Shown: one piece after another, positions 44,803 through 55,967 of the stretch
Numbering within the stretch: position 1 is the first letter of the stretch
How the letters are laid out: the number at the start of each line of letters is the position of its first letter
Source of the DNA: Gamsiella multidivaricata
Taxonomy: Eukaryota; Mortierellomycota; Mortierellomycetes; Mortierellales; Mortierellaceae
Direction: 5' to 3'
DNA length: 64,000 nt
NCBI RefSeq assembly: GCF_025024155.1
Contig: NW_026251717.1
Coordinates: 1-64,000 of the forward strand
Notes under the pieces: model-generated
What the model saw: the letters and a program-made list of their open reading frames with translations, nothing else
Database searches by the model: none
Told to the model about the DNA's origin: nothing
Position numbers and translations under genes: made by a program

Positions 44803-46684
44803 TTGCCCCTTCGCTCATCCGACCCTTCCATTCTTGCAATCATGGACCCCATTCTACCCGAGACCCCTTCGCCAATTCTGCGCAGCGGTGTTCCAAGTGC
44901 TATTCCATCTCTTTCACTTTCTTCGCAACCGGAGGGTTCTCTGCAAATACGTCCTCGACGCGCAGAACCAGGCGGGCTACCGAGTTCCCCCGACGAGCTC
45001 TTTCAAAAAAACCCTTTTGCTCAATAGCAACCACGACAGCTGCAACAGCAGCACCAGTACCAGCAGTAGCCGCAATACTATCAACCTCTTTATCCGCACC
45101 AGCACCAGCAGCACCAGCGGTAATACCAAACGCAGCAATACTACCAACATCAAGTACCTAAACAGTTTGCACCCGCCACACCAGAGTCACCAGTCCTGAC
45201 TCACGCTCATTATCTCTCACCTGTGAGCACACCAGTCAGTCATCACACCTTTAACTTTGGCGCAAGCTGCCTCCATACCCATCAAAACGACCCAAGGAGC
45301 CCCTCCCGATGTTCAACCAGCGACCGCAACTCGTCATCCAACATCCCGGTCGACCAACCCCTCCCAGGCCTCCTCTCCGTCTTCCCAGGCCTCCTCTTTG
45401 TCTTCACATCAGCCCAGTAAGCGCAAAGAGATTTTGTCTGCGCCTTCGGATCCGCCAAAGGCTAAAGAGGCAAAGCTCAGCCAGGCCAGGACCAGCCGTG
45501 CTGAGTCATCCCGATCTCGAGGCACTAGAGCAGGACATACTTTCTCTGCCGAAGAAACATCATGGATTGTGACCCAGCTTCAGGATCCTGAGGTCTACCT
45601 CCGACACCATGGCAATAGGGACAATACAGTTCGACAAGCACCAAAGATCAGAGTCTACGAAAGGATTGCGACGGTCTTCAATAACCGCTTCCCCAACACC
45701 CGGATCGACTCAATGCAGATCAAGAACAAGATCTCAAAGATGAAAGCCCAATTCAAACTTGCTGACGCCAAATGAAACGAATCTGGGCTCGGCAGCACGG
45801 ACGAGGATCAGTGGAGGAATGTTATCGAGGAGATTTGCCCTTTCTACTTCGATCTAGAGAACACATGAGGTACAAGCTGGGGAAACATACCGACGGAATA
45901 CGCTGACTCTCTCAGCACCCTGGACAATCCGGTCATTGATGAGGATGAGGCTCAGGACCAGACACGCGATAGAGAGGCGCGCAAATGGGCTGATGTGGAC
46001 GAGGAGGCTGAGGAGCAGCGGCATGATGTGGATGGATTGGTGGTGGTGGTGGTAGAAGAGGAGGAGAAGGAGGAGGGGGAGGAGGAGGAGGAGGAGGAGG
46101 GGGAGAAGGAGGAGGAAATTCCTACAGGGCGCCCTCGACCGCAAAGTAGTACACGAGAGCAGCGTAGCCAAGTAAGATCGAAGTCAGTGCAACCGCAGCG
46201 GAAGCAGGACCAGGATGGGCAAGAGCATGGGGAAGAGGACGAGCAGCCATCGACTTTCAGGAAATCCAAAAAGGCCCCTTTAGGGACACTGTTAGACAGA
46301 ATCAAAGAATTGAGTGAGACAGCGCGGATGAGCTTGGAGTACGAGAAGGTTGCAAGGGAGAAGGAGCTGGAGGTGATGAAGGCCAAGGATCTACTGGACC
46401 AGCAGGTCGAATTGAAGAAGATTCGATTGAAGATGGAGGAGGCGCGTCAGAAGCATGAACGAAAGTTAGCCGAGATCGAAGCAGAGAGCAGATCGTCCAT
46501 CAGGAAGGAGGAACTGAGGACGCAAGAGCACATGGAAAGGTTGACGCTCATTGAGTCGCTCACCAGAGGTCGAGGGCCATTTTTAGAACTACTTTCTCCT
46601 CCAAAAAGGCTTTCAAGGTCTCCGCCAAAAGATCCTAAAAAATCACCAAGTCGCCTCCAGGTAGCGCATCTTAGAAAGAACTAG
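44803..46684 (+). pseudogene. Harbinger transposon accessory ORF (Myb/SANT-like), broken
   Basis: One long plus-strand protein can be followed. It starts at MDPILPETPSPILRS (44839) in the frame of 44803, runs through a Gln-rich region to about 45290, shifts once, then continues in a second frame to 46684. The second frame holds a Myb/SANT-like domain (GHTFSAEETSWIVTQL, then QIKNKISKMKAQFKLAD), a Glu-rich run from a GAG/GGA repeat (46045-46115) and a coiled coil (KLAEIEAESRSSIRKEEL). Stops: TAG 45025, TAG 45067 and TAA 45121 in the Gln-rich frame, TGA 45773 and TGA 45866 in the second. Each is one C-to-T change from CAG, CAG, CAA, CGA and CGA. Two-ORF PIF/Harbinger elements encode such a DNA-binding partner for the nuclease. 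Confidence 0.65.
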
Positions 46685-46740
46685 ATAGGCACTAAAGAAA
46701 GCCGGCAAACCTTCATGAATAAACCATGCTTTTTCTTTTA

Positions 46741-47645
46741 TTACTCAACCATGGCAGCCCTAATCGCTTCTCGCTTCCTTTCACCAAGCGTTCTTTGAAC
46801 CCTTTCATATCTTGCTTGCTCGCGTGCGGATTGAAGCGAATCGATCTTGATCAACAGGCTGGTTCTTCCCTTTGTATGCCGTGATAACTGTCCGTGTCAA
46901 CGCGTACGCCGGATCTCCAACCAGATGGTCCTCCCCAGAAAAAAAAGCGCTCTTTGTCCTTGTACAATGGAGTGTCCTTGTAGGCGGCTGAGCCATGTCT
47001 GGTACCGACGTACCCTTTGTAGAAAAAAATGAAGACGCCTCGGTGATCACAAACAGTGGTTGCCCCTTATAGTGAAGTAGCCCTTTGTGATAGCAAACAC
47101 ATCTCTGTTGATTAAAGGAGCCCTGAATACTGGGGTCATCGTGCCGTTGACAGCTCCAATGACATTGAAAATCGGCCTCGTCTTAGATGTCTCTTGACCA
47201 CAGCCTTTTCCTCTGGGCCACTTAATGTATGTGGTGATATGCGCACACAAAGCATTAGCTCATCGCTTGGTGTGTCGAGCAACGGAACCAACAGAAACTC
47301 CAAGCGTTGGACTGATAGCTGTGAGCGAGGATAGCAAGCCATCATGGGCCGGACGGTGAAGAGCGACCTTGAGCTGGATCGCGACACGCTTCTGGGGCTT
47401 TTTCCCTCTACGGGTAAACGCCGAATGATCCTTGATGAGGTTGACGATAGAGTCGAATTGCGGTTTAGTCATCCGGAAGGCGCTTGATGCTAGGAAATGG
47501 CAAAGTGGCACAGGTCTGAGGTTGAAGGCGACGACAAGCTGGTCCAGAACAATCGTCGTCAGCATTTTGAAACACCTTTGACGGTATGACAGCTTTTGGC
47601 GTTTTGGATTGCGGTAGCGAGTTTTTTCTTTTAATGACCATGGCT
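46741..47645 (-). pseudogene. PIF/Harbinger DDE nuclease, broken
   Basis: Minus strand, convergent with the Myb-like ORF; the two stops are 56 bp apart. It starts near MVIKRKNSLPQS (about 47643). After a shift it gives FRMTKPQFDSIVNLIKDHS, GVSVGSVARHTKR, a TGA, HITTYIKWPR and FNVIGAVNGTMTP (Asn where the first catalytic Asp, GxxDGTH, is expected). Another shift gives VITEASSFFSTKGTSVPD and EDHLVGDPAYALTRTVIT, which carries the second catalytic Asp (GDxAY). The ending in yet another frame (YERVQRTLGERKREAIRAAM) runs to TAA at 46743-46741. The Asp-to-Asn change and frame breaks show loss of activity. Confidence 0.7.
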
Positions 47646-48720
47646 GTATTAAGGAGGATGAAGAAGGGCAGTTGAGGGTGGTTTTGAGTATTTGAGAATC
47701 GGTGAATCAAAAAAAAAGTCCCTCTCCTTTCTTCATCGATTCTCGTACAACCACAACCAACCAAAAGTTCCTGATTAAGAAATGTGTGTGTGTCCAAGTG
47801 TCCAATGAAAACAGGAGTACATTGTAGTGGGTTCGAGGTAAAATATTTCGAAGTGCTTAGTGCTCACAGTTCGCAGTGCTACTCGTTGAAAACATACACG
47901 ACGCTCTACTTTATGTATATAGCGAACAATCGTATAGATGGCGTGTGTGCGGTGGATACCACTTTCTAACCATCCTCTTCGCGTCCTTCCACTATAACGC
48001 TGTCCTCTTACGTCGAAGTCAATTTTTGGTATGCTTGATTGGGAAGCGAGACCAGTGAAATTGCAGGAGGCATACTCTCACCTGAAGAGACGAGATGGAT
48101 ACCTACACATTCTTCTGCTAATTATAAATCTTCACACTTTCTGAAACATACTCTTGACATCTCTGACGCAGACACTGTATAACTTCGCACTGTAGAAGTA
48201 TCTGATTGATGTAAGGGCTAGATTATACTCTATACTCTCTTGTTACTATTTGCATAAAGGGGAGTGCTTGGACGCAACCCTTTCTTGATTATGCATCGGC
48301 AGAATATCATTTCGAGGAGAAGTCAGAGTCTATCTTCAGGGATAGCATGGCCGGTATTCAGAAGATGGGTCGTGGATGCGGTAATCAAACCATGTGAGAA
48401 TATTTGCTAAGAAAAGATAGAGACGCGCTGTCTTTTATGCAACAAGGACTACATCAGACACGTACATCATACGTGGAGGACAGTCTTTTTTTATTTTTGA
48501 GGCATCCAAATAGGGCCTACATTCATCCTTCGCTCACATAAATAGGATCTGAACATTAGGCGTCGAAGTTATACGTATATGAGCAATTGCTCGAGCGTCT
48601 TCTTTATTCGGTCCTATCTGCAGAGATTGACACAGTGCTCGGCTACATCCTATCTTCATGGATACAGTGATCTGTACAAAGGGGAAGAAGGGTAGGGTGG
48701 GAGGAGGAGCGGACTCTATT
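47646..48720. other. no supported gene; possible right end of the Harbinger element
   Basis: AT-rich. Contains a TGTGTGTGTG run at about 47784. No terminal inverted repeat matching the left side could be established by eye. Confidence 0.4.
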
Positions 48721-48942
48721 TTAATCGTCGTTGTCGGCTTCATCGACAGTGACACTGTCCTTGTAAGTAGTAGTCAATTTCTCGTAGGTTTCTTCAGAGA
48801 GCGGGACCGGGGGGAAGAATGGGGGCAGGCTTCTGGTTTGTATAAGGGGACGTCCTAAGTCCTTCTCAAGCAACTGCTCGATCTCTCTTCCATGCTCGAA
48901 GAAGGCGTCGGCGGATTTATAGCAGACTCTGTAGGTTTTCAT
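48721..48942 (-). CDS. 73-aa protein of unknown function with a 5'UTR intron
   Basis: Met 48942 begins MKTYRVCYKSADAFFEHGRE. The protein has an amphipathic helix (EIEQLLEKDL), a Pro-rich middle (SLPPFFPPVPLSEE) and an acidic end. A clean 93-bp GTAAGT...CATCAG intron (49036-48944) lies directly upstream, and the ATG starts one base after the acceptor. No ATG occurs in the upstream exon, which therefore looks like 5'UTR. This layout supports a real gene despite its size. I do not recognise the family. No signal peptide or membrane helix. Confidence 0.55.
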   Translation of the reverse strand: MKTYRVCYKSADAFFEHGREIEQLLEKDLGRPLIQTRSLPPFFPPVPLSEETYEKLTTTYKDSVTVDEADNDD

Positions 48943-49036
48943 CCTGATGGAGAACGCGGTGTTAATGATTAGTTGGGAATCTGCGGTTGTGGTCGTAGTT
49001 ATGTATGAACATCCAATGCAGACAATCTCAACTTAC

Positions 49037-49479
49037 TTTGTGGTTGAAGAAGGAGGGTAGTGGTAAGGAGTAAAATAAAAAGAGGAAGAGCAGATCCACG
49101 GCTCTTACTTATACCTTATTGTCAGTCGAATCCATGCACCTGCGAAGTAGTCCTTTGCCCTGTCCTATCCTACCCTGTGGACGGGGACCCTATCAGCGCG
49201 AGTTTTCTCGTCCCTTATCCTTTGAAGGAGTGACATAATAGCTAAGTATCTGACAAGAGAGTCTGGACAGTAAGCCCAAGAAGATGCCTAATCTACCTAT
49301 GCACTACGCACGCCAAATTTCGCTCAAAGCATCCCTTCGTCCTCGATCAATATCATCGACATGCGCAAAACACACTATCTGCTAGGGATTCGAGAGGGAG
49401 ATCGAGGAAAAAAAAGTAGGCAGCACAGATGAAGATCGAGCAAAGTAAGCCAAGAGAGGACAGCAAGAACTCTAAGCTT
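49037..49479. other. promoter side of the 73-aa gene
   Basis: No coding signal. Purine-rich near 49380-49470. Confidence 0.5.
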
Positions 49480-50080
49480 CAATTGAGTAACTGAAGTACA
49501 ATGGAAGAAGTGGAGGCTGCACTCAAGGTCCTGGAAAAGTAAGATCGCTGTCTAAACGTCGTGTGCACGTTTTAGTCTCGCAGAACACTCGTGCGCTGAT
49601 CGTCCTGTTGTCGTCAGCATTGCTGGGGATCTTCTCCGCTTCTTCCTCGAGGAACTCCTCCACCTAGATATCACCATGGGGCGCCAAGGTGTTGTGCAGC
49701 ACACAGTATGCTATCACCCAATCAATTAAATAGTATGTCCTTGACTGACCGAATCTGCTGTCTTATCTCCCTTGGATGTTCGTTGTGGGCATAGGACCTA
49801 GCAAGGCAGCAATAGAGTCTATTGTTATCCAAGAGGTTTATCGCGGGGGCATTATATTCAGGCACGCAGAATGCTGGAGTTCCATAAACAGGATCTGCGA
49901 GGAGATACTCACCAGGTGAGAAGTGTCATGCGGAGTATTTGTAGAAGCCCATCCGCTTGAAAACAGAAGAGTTCACACTAGCTCCTGGGCAGCCGATGCG
50001 CATCGCTATGAGATATCTACAATGCATGCTGAGACCTACCTTATGCACCGCGAGCCTCATCATGAAAGCGCTAAGCGACC
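49480..50080 (-). pseudogene. second PIF/Harbinger nuclease fragment
   Basis: Minus-strand C-terminal half only. IAMRIGCPGASVNSSVFKRM (about 50010-49960) matches the GxPGSxHDSRVF motif with Asp replaced by Asn. Then, after a TGA, come FSPGEYLLADPVYGTPAF (second catalytic Asp region) and IAYCVLHNTLAPHGD (the xxxCVLHN end of the family). A stop and mixed frames follow. It is a different subfamily from the element at 46.7 kb. Confidence 0.65.
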
Positions 50081-50225
50081 CTGCGCTACCTTACAATGAC
50101 AGTAAATATCTTTTATCCAGAACAAAAACAAAAACGTCTTTTTAAGTAACCAGTGCCCCCTTCTTCTCGCCAGAGCAGTGCTTTATTACATCCGAAGAAC
50201 TTATAGACACAAGGAAGTGCGCCGC

Positions 50226-52837
50226 TCAATCGCGCAGCCAATAAGGCCTTACAGGCCGGCTTCGGCATGCCAACATCAGAGCATTAACCCACTTCTGTGC
50301 CATCTCCTGCGAGACTGCATAAAAGTCCTGAACCGCCACTTTCGGAGCAACAAATTGTCTGCCATTGTCAGATCCATTGGATAGATGAAGATGCAGTCGG
50401 AATCCGTTTCGCACAGGGCAAAGCGATTCATCTTCCGGGATGTCTTCCTCGTCTACTACTCTGTAGTCATTCCATGGATCGCCTTGGCAAGAACTGTGAA
50501 ACTCCTGGCCTTCCAAGTACTGGGCGGTTGCCTTAAGCCTCTCCTGACCAGTCCCGATCTGTCGCACGCTCTCCAAGTCCAAGCAACGGATTCGCTCCAG
50601 CTTAATTTTTGCTTGCTCTAATAAAGGCGATGCTGACGCATTTGGTGCGCGACACTGCCAAAGACTTGATCCAACGATACAGAACCATGCCTCCTTCCAG
50701 TTATTACGTTCTGTCAAATAGAATAATGGACCCTGGAAAGATATTCGGTCCTGCCACTGGAAATAATGTAGTCCATGGTGGCATTCTTCCAAGTTCTGGG
50801 GCTCGGTTGGGACGAAGTTCTCATCTCCAAAGATGGCATCTTCGGGATCCATTTCGGGGCCAGGGATGAAGCAAAGAGTGGTCATAATTTTGGCGATAAT
50901 AGAACCCTGGCCTGAAGGTCCTCGGTCCATCTTAGGCTCATTGCGGCTCAACACGTAGGAAGCATAGCTATTTCTGCTAGCGTCAGAAATGTACATGTCG
51001 TGGGCCTGTGAGTAATTGTTCATGTCCGCCCAGTTGTTCACAGTTTGGAACTCGACCGTTACGGTCTGGTTGGTGCAAAGGGATCGAAGATTGCTAAAAG
51101 CAATTGCGGAGCGAGCAACGCATAGCTCGTCGTCAAAGTCGATGTGTCGCGAAAGGATTTGAAGCGAAGTTTCCGTCTCTTGGAGCTCGGAAAGACTCAA
51201 CTGTGGAGGCGGGCGAAGACTAGAGTTATGCCTCATTTCCGAATGCGAGGATGACTGAGCGGTGTTATCGACAGACTCACCGCCGAGACTATCCCGATAC
51301 TCCTGCAGCTGTTGAGCTGAGTTCTGTGTCTGGTGAAACGACTGGGAAAGCTTCATATGCTCGATTTCTTCGATAGTGAGGCCTGGCGACTGGGCTCGTA
51401 GCATTGTCGATGGCTTGTGACTCCTATGAATCGATGTGATTCCCTTCTTCCACTTGGACAGCATGCTCTGACCTGAAGAGGAGATAGAAGACTGCGAAAT
51501 GGTCGATGGGGCGTCAACGCCAAGACGTGAGCTCGACCTTGAGCTCCAAATACTTAAAGACATTGTAGCGCTGGACGCTGATGCAAACCCGGATGGCAGT
51601 TTTGCTCTTGATCCGAGCGATTTTGCCTTGGTAATTATGCTAGAATCCGCACCTCGGTGTGAGCTTTCCGGGGAGGATTTTTTCAAAAACGACGGTAATA
51701 GCTGCCTAGTTCTGCGACCGGGGGTGGATTTAGCGCCTGCCGCAGAGTCAGAGGATAGACTTGAGTCTGGGAGTATGACCTTCATTTGTCTTGGAACGTC
51801 ATCGCCTGCGAAGTTCGTGACAGGCGGAGGGGGTACAGTAAAGCGAGGCATCAAGTGAGGAGCCTGCATGAGGTGTAGCGTCATCGTAATCTCTAATCCT
51901 GGACTCACAGGTCTAGGGGCAAAGCAATAGGAAGATATTTCAGCACAATGATTAATGTATGCTAGATCGCTATAAATGTGAATACTTACAGGCAGAATTC
52001 CTGGTTAAACAGAATCTCGATAGCTTCCAGTGGAACATAATCCGTGTCCACTTTTTCGTGTCCAGTGTCAATGCGGATAGAGATCATTGTGTTCTCGGCA
52101 GGTATCGGCAACACAAAGCCGCATATGCTTCTGACTAGAAACATCAAACATAGGGCTATGTTAGTACAACTGGAAAGTTATGGACTACCTTACAAAGGGT
52201 AACTACCAATAAGAAATTACCTCTCATGTACAGGGCTCCCGTGTTGGTGGTCGAAGGCGAAGGACAGCTTGAAAGAGTCCGTCGTTTTGGCTGCTTGTCG
52301 ATCTCGGACGCGTCCCTCCAGAGACTAAACCTGGATGCGGCAGTGTAAATGGGTGGCCCATGCATTGAATTGGGCGTAGATGCTCCTTCATCTGGACTGA
52401 AGTACTTTGCTACTATTCTTGACTGTCGTGCAACATAGCCTTGCGCCTATGTAACGTCAAAGAGAAAAAAAGGAAACGAAAAGCGGTCGGTCCATTGGTT
52501 GTTGAATGGCATCTTCATCCATCATCAATAACGATATATGCTCATACCTCAAGTCCTTCACTGATCCCATGAATATTCACCAAGGCTGCGCCCAAGAGCT
52601 CCTCGTGCTTTGTGTTCCCGTCCTCGACAGTTTCACCAGTTTCAAAGCCCTTTGAAAGTCGTTTGAGAGCGGTTGAGGTAGTCGCATGGGTTACTCCATG
52701 AATATACTCCATATCTTCATAGCCTGCATACGATGTGGCAACTTGAAGCAGCTCTATGTGGGAACTCACGACTTTCTGCTTGAGGTGAGCAGCCGACGCC
52801 GACAACAGGTATTAGCACCATTAAAAGAATCACTCAA

Positions 52838-52875
<38 letters not shown>

Positions 52876-55413
52876 CATAAATATGGCCCATTATCACAGC
52901 ACATACCTCCTGTTGTTCCATGATTGGCGACATTGGAACCTTGATACAACATGTTTGTTGGATGTCTGCATCCTCAATAATCTCTTGCATGTCTTGTTGG
53001 ATGTTGCTAGGCGATGCGGCTCTCAGTGACGAGTCCTGAGGCGGAATCACGACCTTGACATCCTTTCGCTGTTTCCAGTAGGCGTGCTTGTCGGACGAAC
53101 AGACTACATCCCTATGCACAATGATCCCTTGTTGGCTGGGCGGACTGGAGGCTTCAGCTTCAGGTTGATTTCCAAGAGTAGCTAAATCTTGGTCCACGCA
53201 ACCGGTATTCGTATGATCACTTTCTTCGTGCAATTCATCATCGGAATCGAAACTGCCACGTTGCACACACGTCGATTTGTACGATGGAAACGGAGCTGCC
53301 TTCTGATTTGAGTAGCGCTGCGGTGATCGCACTGTAGCCCACACAGACATCGAGTTTGGAAACAGGGGGCCGGTATTCGGAATGTGCACATTGACAGGGA
53401 GAGCATGGATTAAACCACCAGTAACGGCACTAAGCGAGAGTCGATGACGCGATTTGACGACTTGCAGCGGCAAAGTGTCGTCCTCGCCGTTGTCCGAGCG
53501 CATGAACTGACTAGTAGAAGGCCTTGGACCAGGAAATGTGTAGCTGTGGACAGCAGTGTTTGGTGTTCGACGAAGCGACGGTGACTCGGTGGTCGATAGG
53601 GAAAAAGCGCGCACCAATACCCTCGGAAGCCTTTCTGGAGAGCTAAGGACAGATGACGACGACGCGCTTTCAGGCAGAAAAGCTGCAATCGATTGCGGTT
53701 CGCTCGCCGAAATCAAAGGCGTCGAGAGAGGTGAGCTTGACAACTCTATATGAGAGTGCAAAGGCCGCGGTCCGCGTACAGTATTTACAGCACTTGACAA
53801 TCTTGAAGAATTCTCGCTAGTGACCAGCGTTGGAGGCTCTGCAGTAGGCTGTTGAAGTTGCCTGCGCCTTTCAGAGGAATGACCGGACTCTACAATCTTT
53901 GGTATCTCGGGCAATGGTCGATAGTAGGCTGGAGTTATTGATAACGCTCGCACAGCACTAAGGTCGAGACTACTATTGTTGAATCGATCGTAGGGGCTCG
54001 ATGATCCATACATGTTATTACCATCCAGCGTCGTGGAACTCTCAGTACAGAGTGATGGGTTTGAGCTGCACTGATCCTGTATGTGCTCTTCGTACTCTTC
54101 AGAAAGATCAAAGCCGCCTTGATCGAGATGGATGCCTTCCTGATTGATGTGACGCTGATATATGCGGATTCTCTTAGTTGAGCTCCAATGGACAGCTTTC
54201 TTATTGCTGATGGAGGTGTCATCCTTCTCGAAAGACGCAATCGATTGTGGATGTACTCTGGATCTCAGTCGAATCTGGAGTCCAGCAATGTAATCCTGAT
54301 AGGCTTGGAAGGCGAGAATTTCCTTCGACTTCTCTGCATAGAGCTCTAGCTGACCGCCATGGCGGTTCTTCAGGATCGAATAAAGCGGAGTTACATCGCT
54401 CGGATATGAGCTACAGAATCGAATCCGTTGATGCCAGGCTAGGTCCTCATGGAGGCCAATGCTGTATCCAGGATCATTCTCCTCAGTGTCGTCGCTACCG
54501 CACCAATTGTATTCCTGCTGATGCTGCTCTTGGTTCCGGTAGGGTAATTGATCTTTGTCTGCCAAATCCAGTTCAACAAGTTTACTGGACTCACCAGTAT
54601 CTGACAAGTGTTCATAGCCCGAATCCGAGTGGCCCTCAACATCAAATAGTGCGGAGTCGGCGCGGTCTTTCTGTCGAATACGCAACGGAGATACATTCGT
54701 CGTATGCCAAGTTTCCGCCTCCCCGTCCAGTCCGTCGTCCTGTCGATATCTGGTTTTTTGGCTATGCCTTTGAGCCTCTACAATATCGTGAGCATTGAGT
54801 CCAAAGCCGTTCGTGATCAAAGGGTCCCCTCCACTCACGATCAGGAGGTTCAGCGCTGTCATCATGCCCAAGAATGCCGCGAGATGTAAGACGTTGCTGG
54901 CGTTTCCAAAGCAGTTGCCATTGATATCAGCTGCCGAGGACGCCTATCGTCGTATACAAAAGCCGTTCGATTAATTAACTTCAGATAATACATGCTTACA
55001 GGCGCCACAAGAACAGCCTTTTCAGTGCACACAGGAAGTATTCATACCTTGACCAGCATCACAACAGCTTCTTCGCGCATTTCTGCTTCAGTGGTGTGGC
55101 CATTGTATAGCGACAGGATACTGAACTGCAAGACCGACAATGCCATGAAATCGGGTGAGCTGCTGGAATCCCCGAAATTCATTCCCAAGAGAGTTGTCGC
55201 CTTGCCTCGTAGCGTAACTGGAATGCAATCCATAGGAACGCGCATAATTGGAGGTTCGATCTGAAAAGATCCAAGCTCAGTTGTAAGCGAAGACGCTACA
55301 GAGAGTGAGGTAGATGCTACCTTGGCTTGGTTGACCAGTTTTTGAAGCAGCACGATGTCCGGACGTTGGATTACTGTCCTCCACAAGACCGGAGACATGT
55401 ACTGGGATGCCAT
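50226..55413 (-). CDS. ankyrin / anillin-homology / PH-domain protein (Bud4-like end)
   Basis: Six exons on minus: 55413-55048, 54943-52907, 52775-52548, 52446-about 52223, 52136-51990 and 51912-50226; about 1562 aa. The exon 1/2 joint yields an ankyrin-like unit (NASNVLHLAAFLGMMTALNL, GGDPLITNGFGLNAHDI). Exon 2 is mostly disordered Ser-rich. Exons 5-6 give SIRIDTGHEKVDTDYVPLE, then EILFNQEFCLPVSPGLEITM, which resembles the C2-like segment of Bud4/anillin-homology proteins. A C-terminal PH domain follows: ISFQGPLFYLTERNNWKEAW to AVSQEMAQKWVNALMLA. By analogy it would work at the cortex or septum in polarity or cytokinesis. The exon 4 donor is unsure: GTAATT (52220) is the better site but breaks the frame with exon 5, while GTACAT two bases into the codon before it keeps it. 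Intron 2 contains a T-run of about 36. Confidence 0.75.
52840..52875 (+). repeat. 36-nt T homopolymer in an intron
   Basis: Uninterrupted T-run on plus (A-run in the transcript) inside the intron between exons 2 and 3 of the ankyrin/PH gene. The intron also ends in tandem AAGCAG acceptors, so Gln may be included or skipped. Confidence 0.8.
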
Positions 55414-55967
55414 TTGATGTAATTGTATGGACGGCAATACTAAATAGCGGTGCACTGTATTCCTAGGTGGATTGGTTCAAAAGCAGTCGATGTTTAGGGT
55501 GTCAAAAGTGCTGATACGAAGCAATGATGAATCGTGCGATCAGGAGAAAGAGCGTAGAAAGAGAAGAAGGGCCCGACGGATCAACTGAACGAAAAGAAAT
55601 TTTGGACAAGAAAGTTATTCTAGGAACTGTGGAGGGACCAACCAAGGCTTTCTTAAAAGATGGATCCTTCCAGCGATGTCCCCAGTGGAGATACAGGCAC
55701 TATACGGTTTACGATGGTTCGGCAGCATGTTTTGGATGCTTGGTGTGCCAAAATGCGGTGTTCGTGGTACAGCTGTACTTTCCTTTCAGGGGCATCATAG
55801 CAGCAGATATACGCATATGAGCGCCGTACTTGAAGCGAGGCATCGGAAGCACCGGACGCCATGAAAACACTTTTAATTTCGCTTGTCTTTATAACTTGTT
55901 GCATGCAGCCGAGCCATTCAGATAATTTACCAGGAAATCTTTATTGAAGATGTTAATTCTTTTCTAC
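55414..55967. other. promoter region of the ankyrin/PH gene
   Basis: Between two minus-strand genes. The plus-strand frame at 55524-55820 is unsupported. Confidence 0.5.

Noticed and set aside
45952..46386. Minus-strand Ser-rich frames over the Glu-rich run
   Set aside because: Antisense of the GAG/GGA repeat coding Glu in the Myb-like ORF.
44664..47720. Possible terminal inverted repeats (ACCGATTC words) of the Harbinger element
   Set aside because: Only 8-9 matching bases inside an unrelated hairpin; not enough to call element ends.
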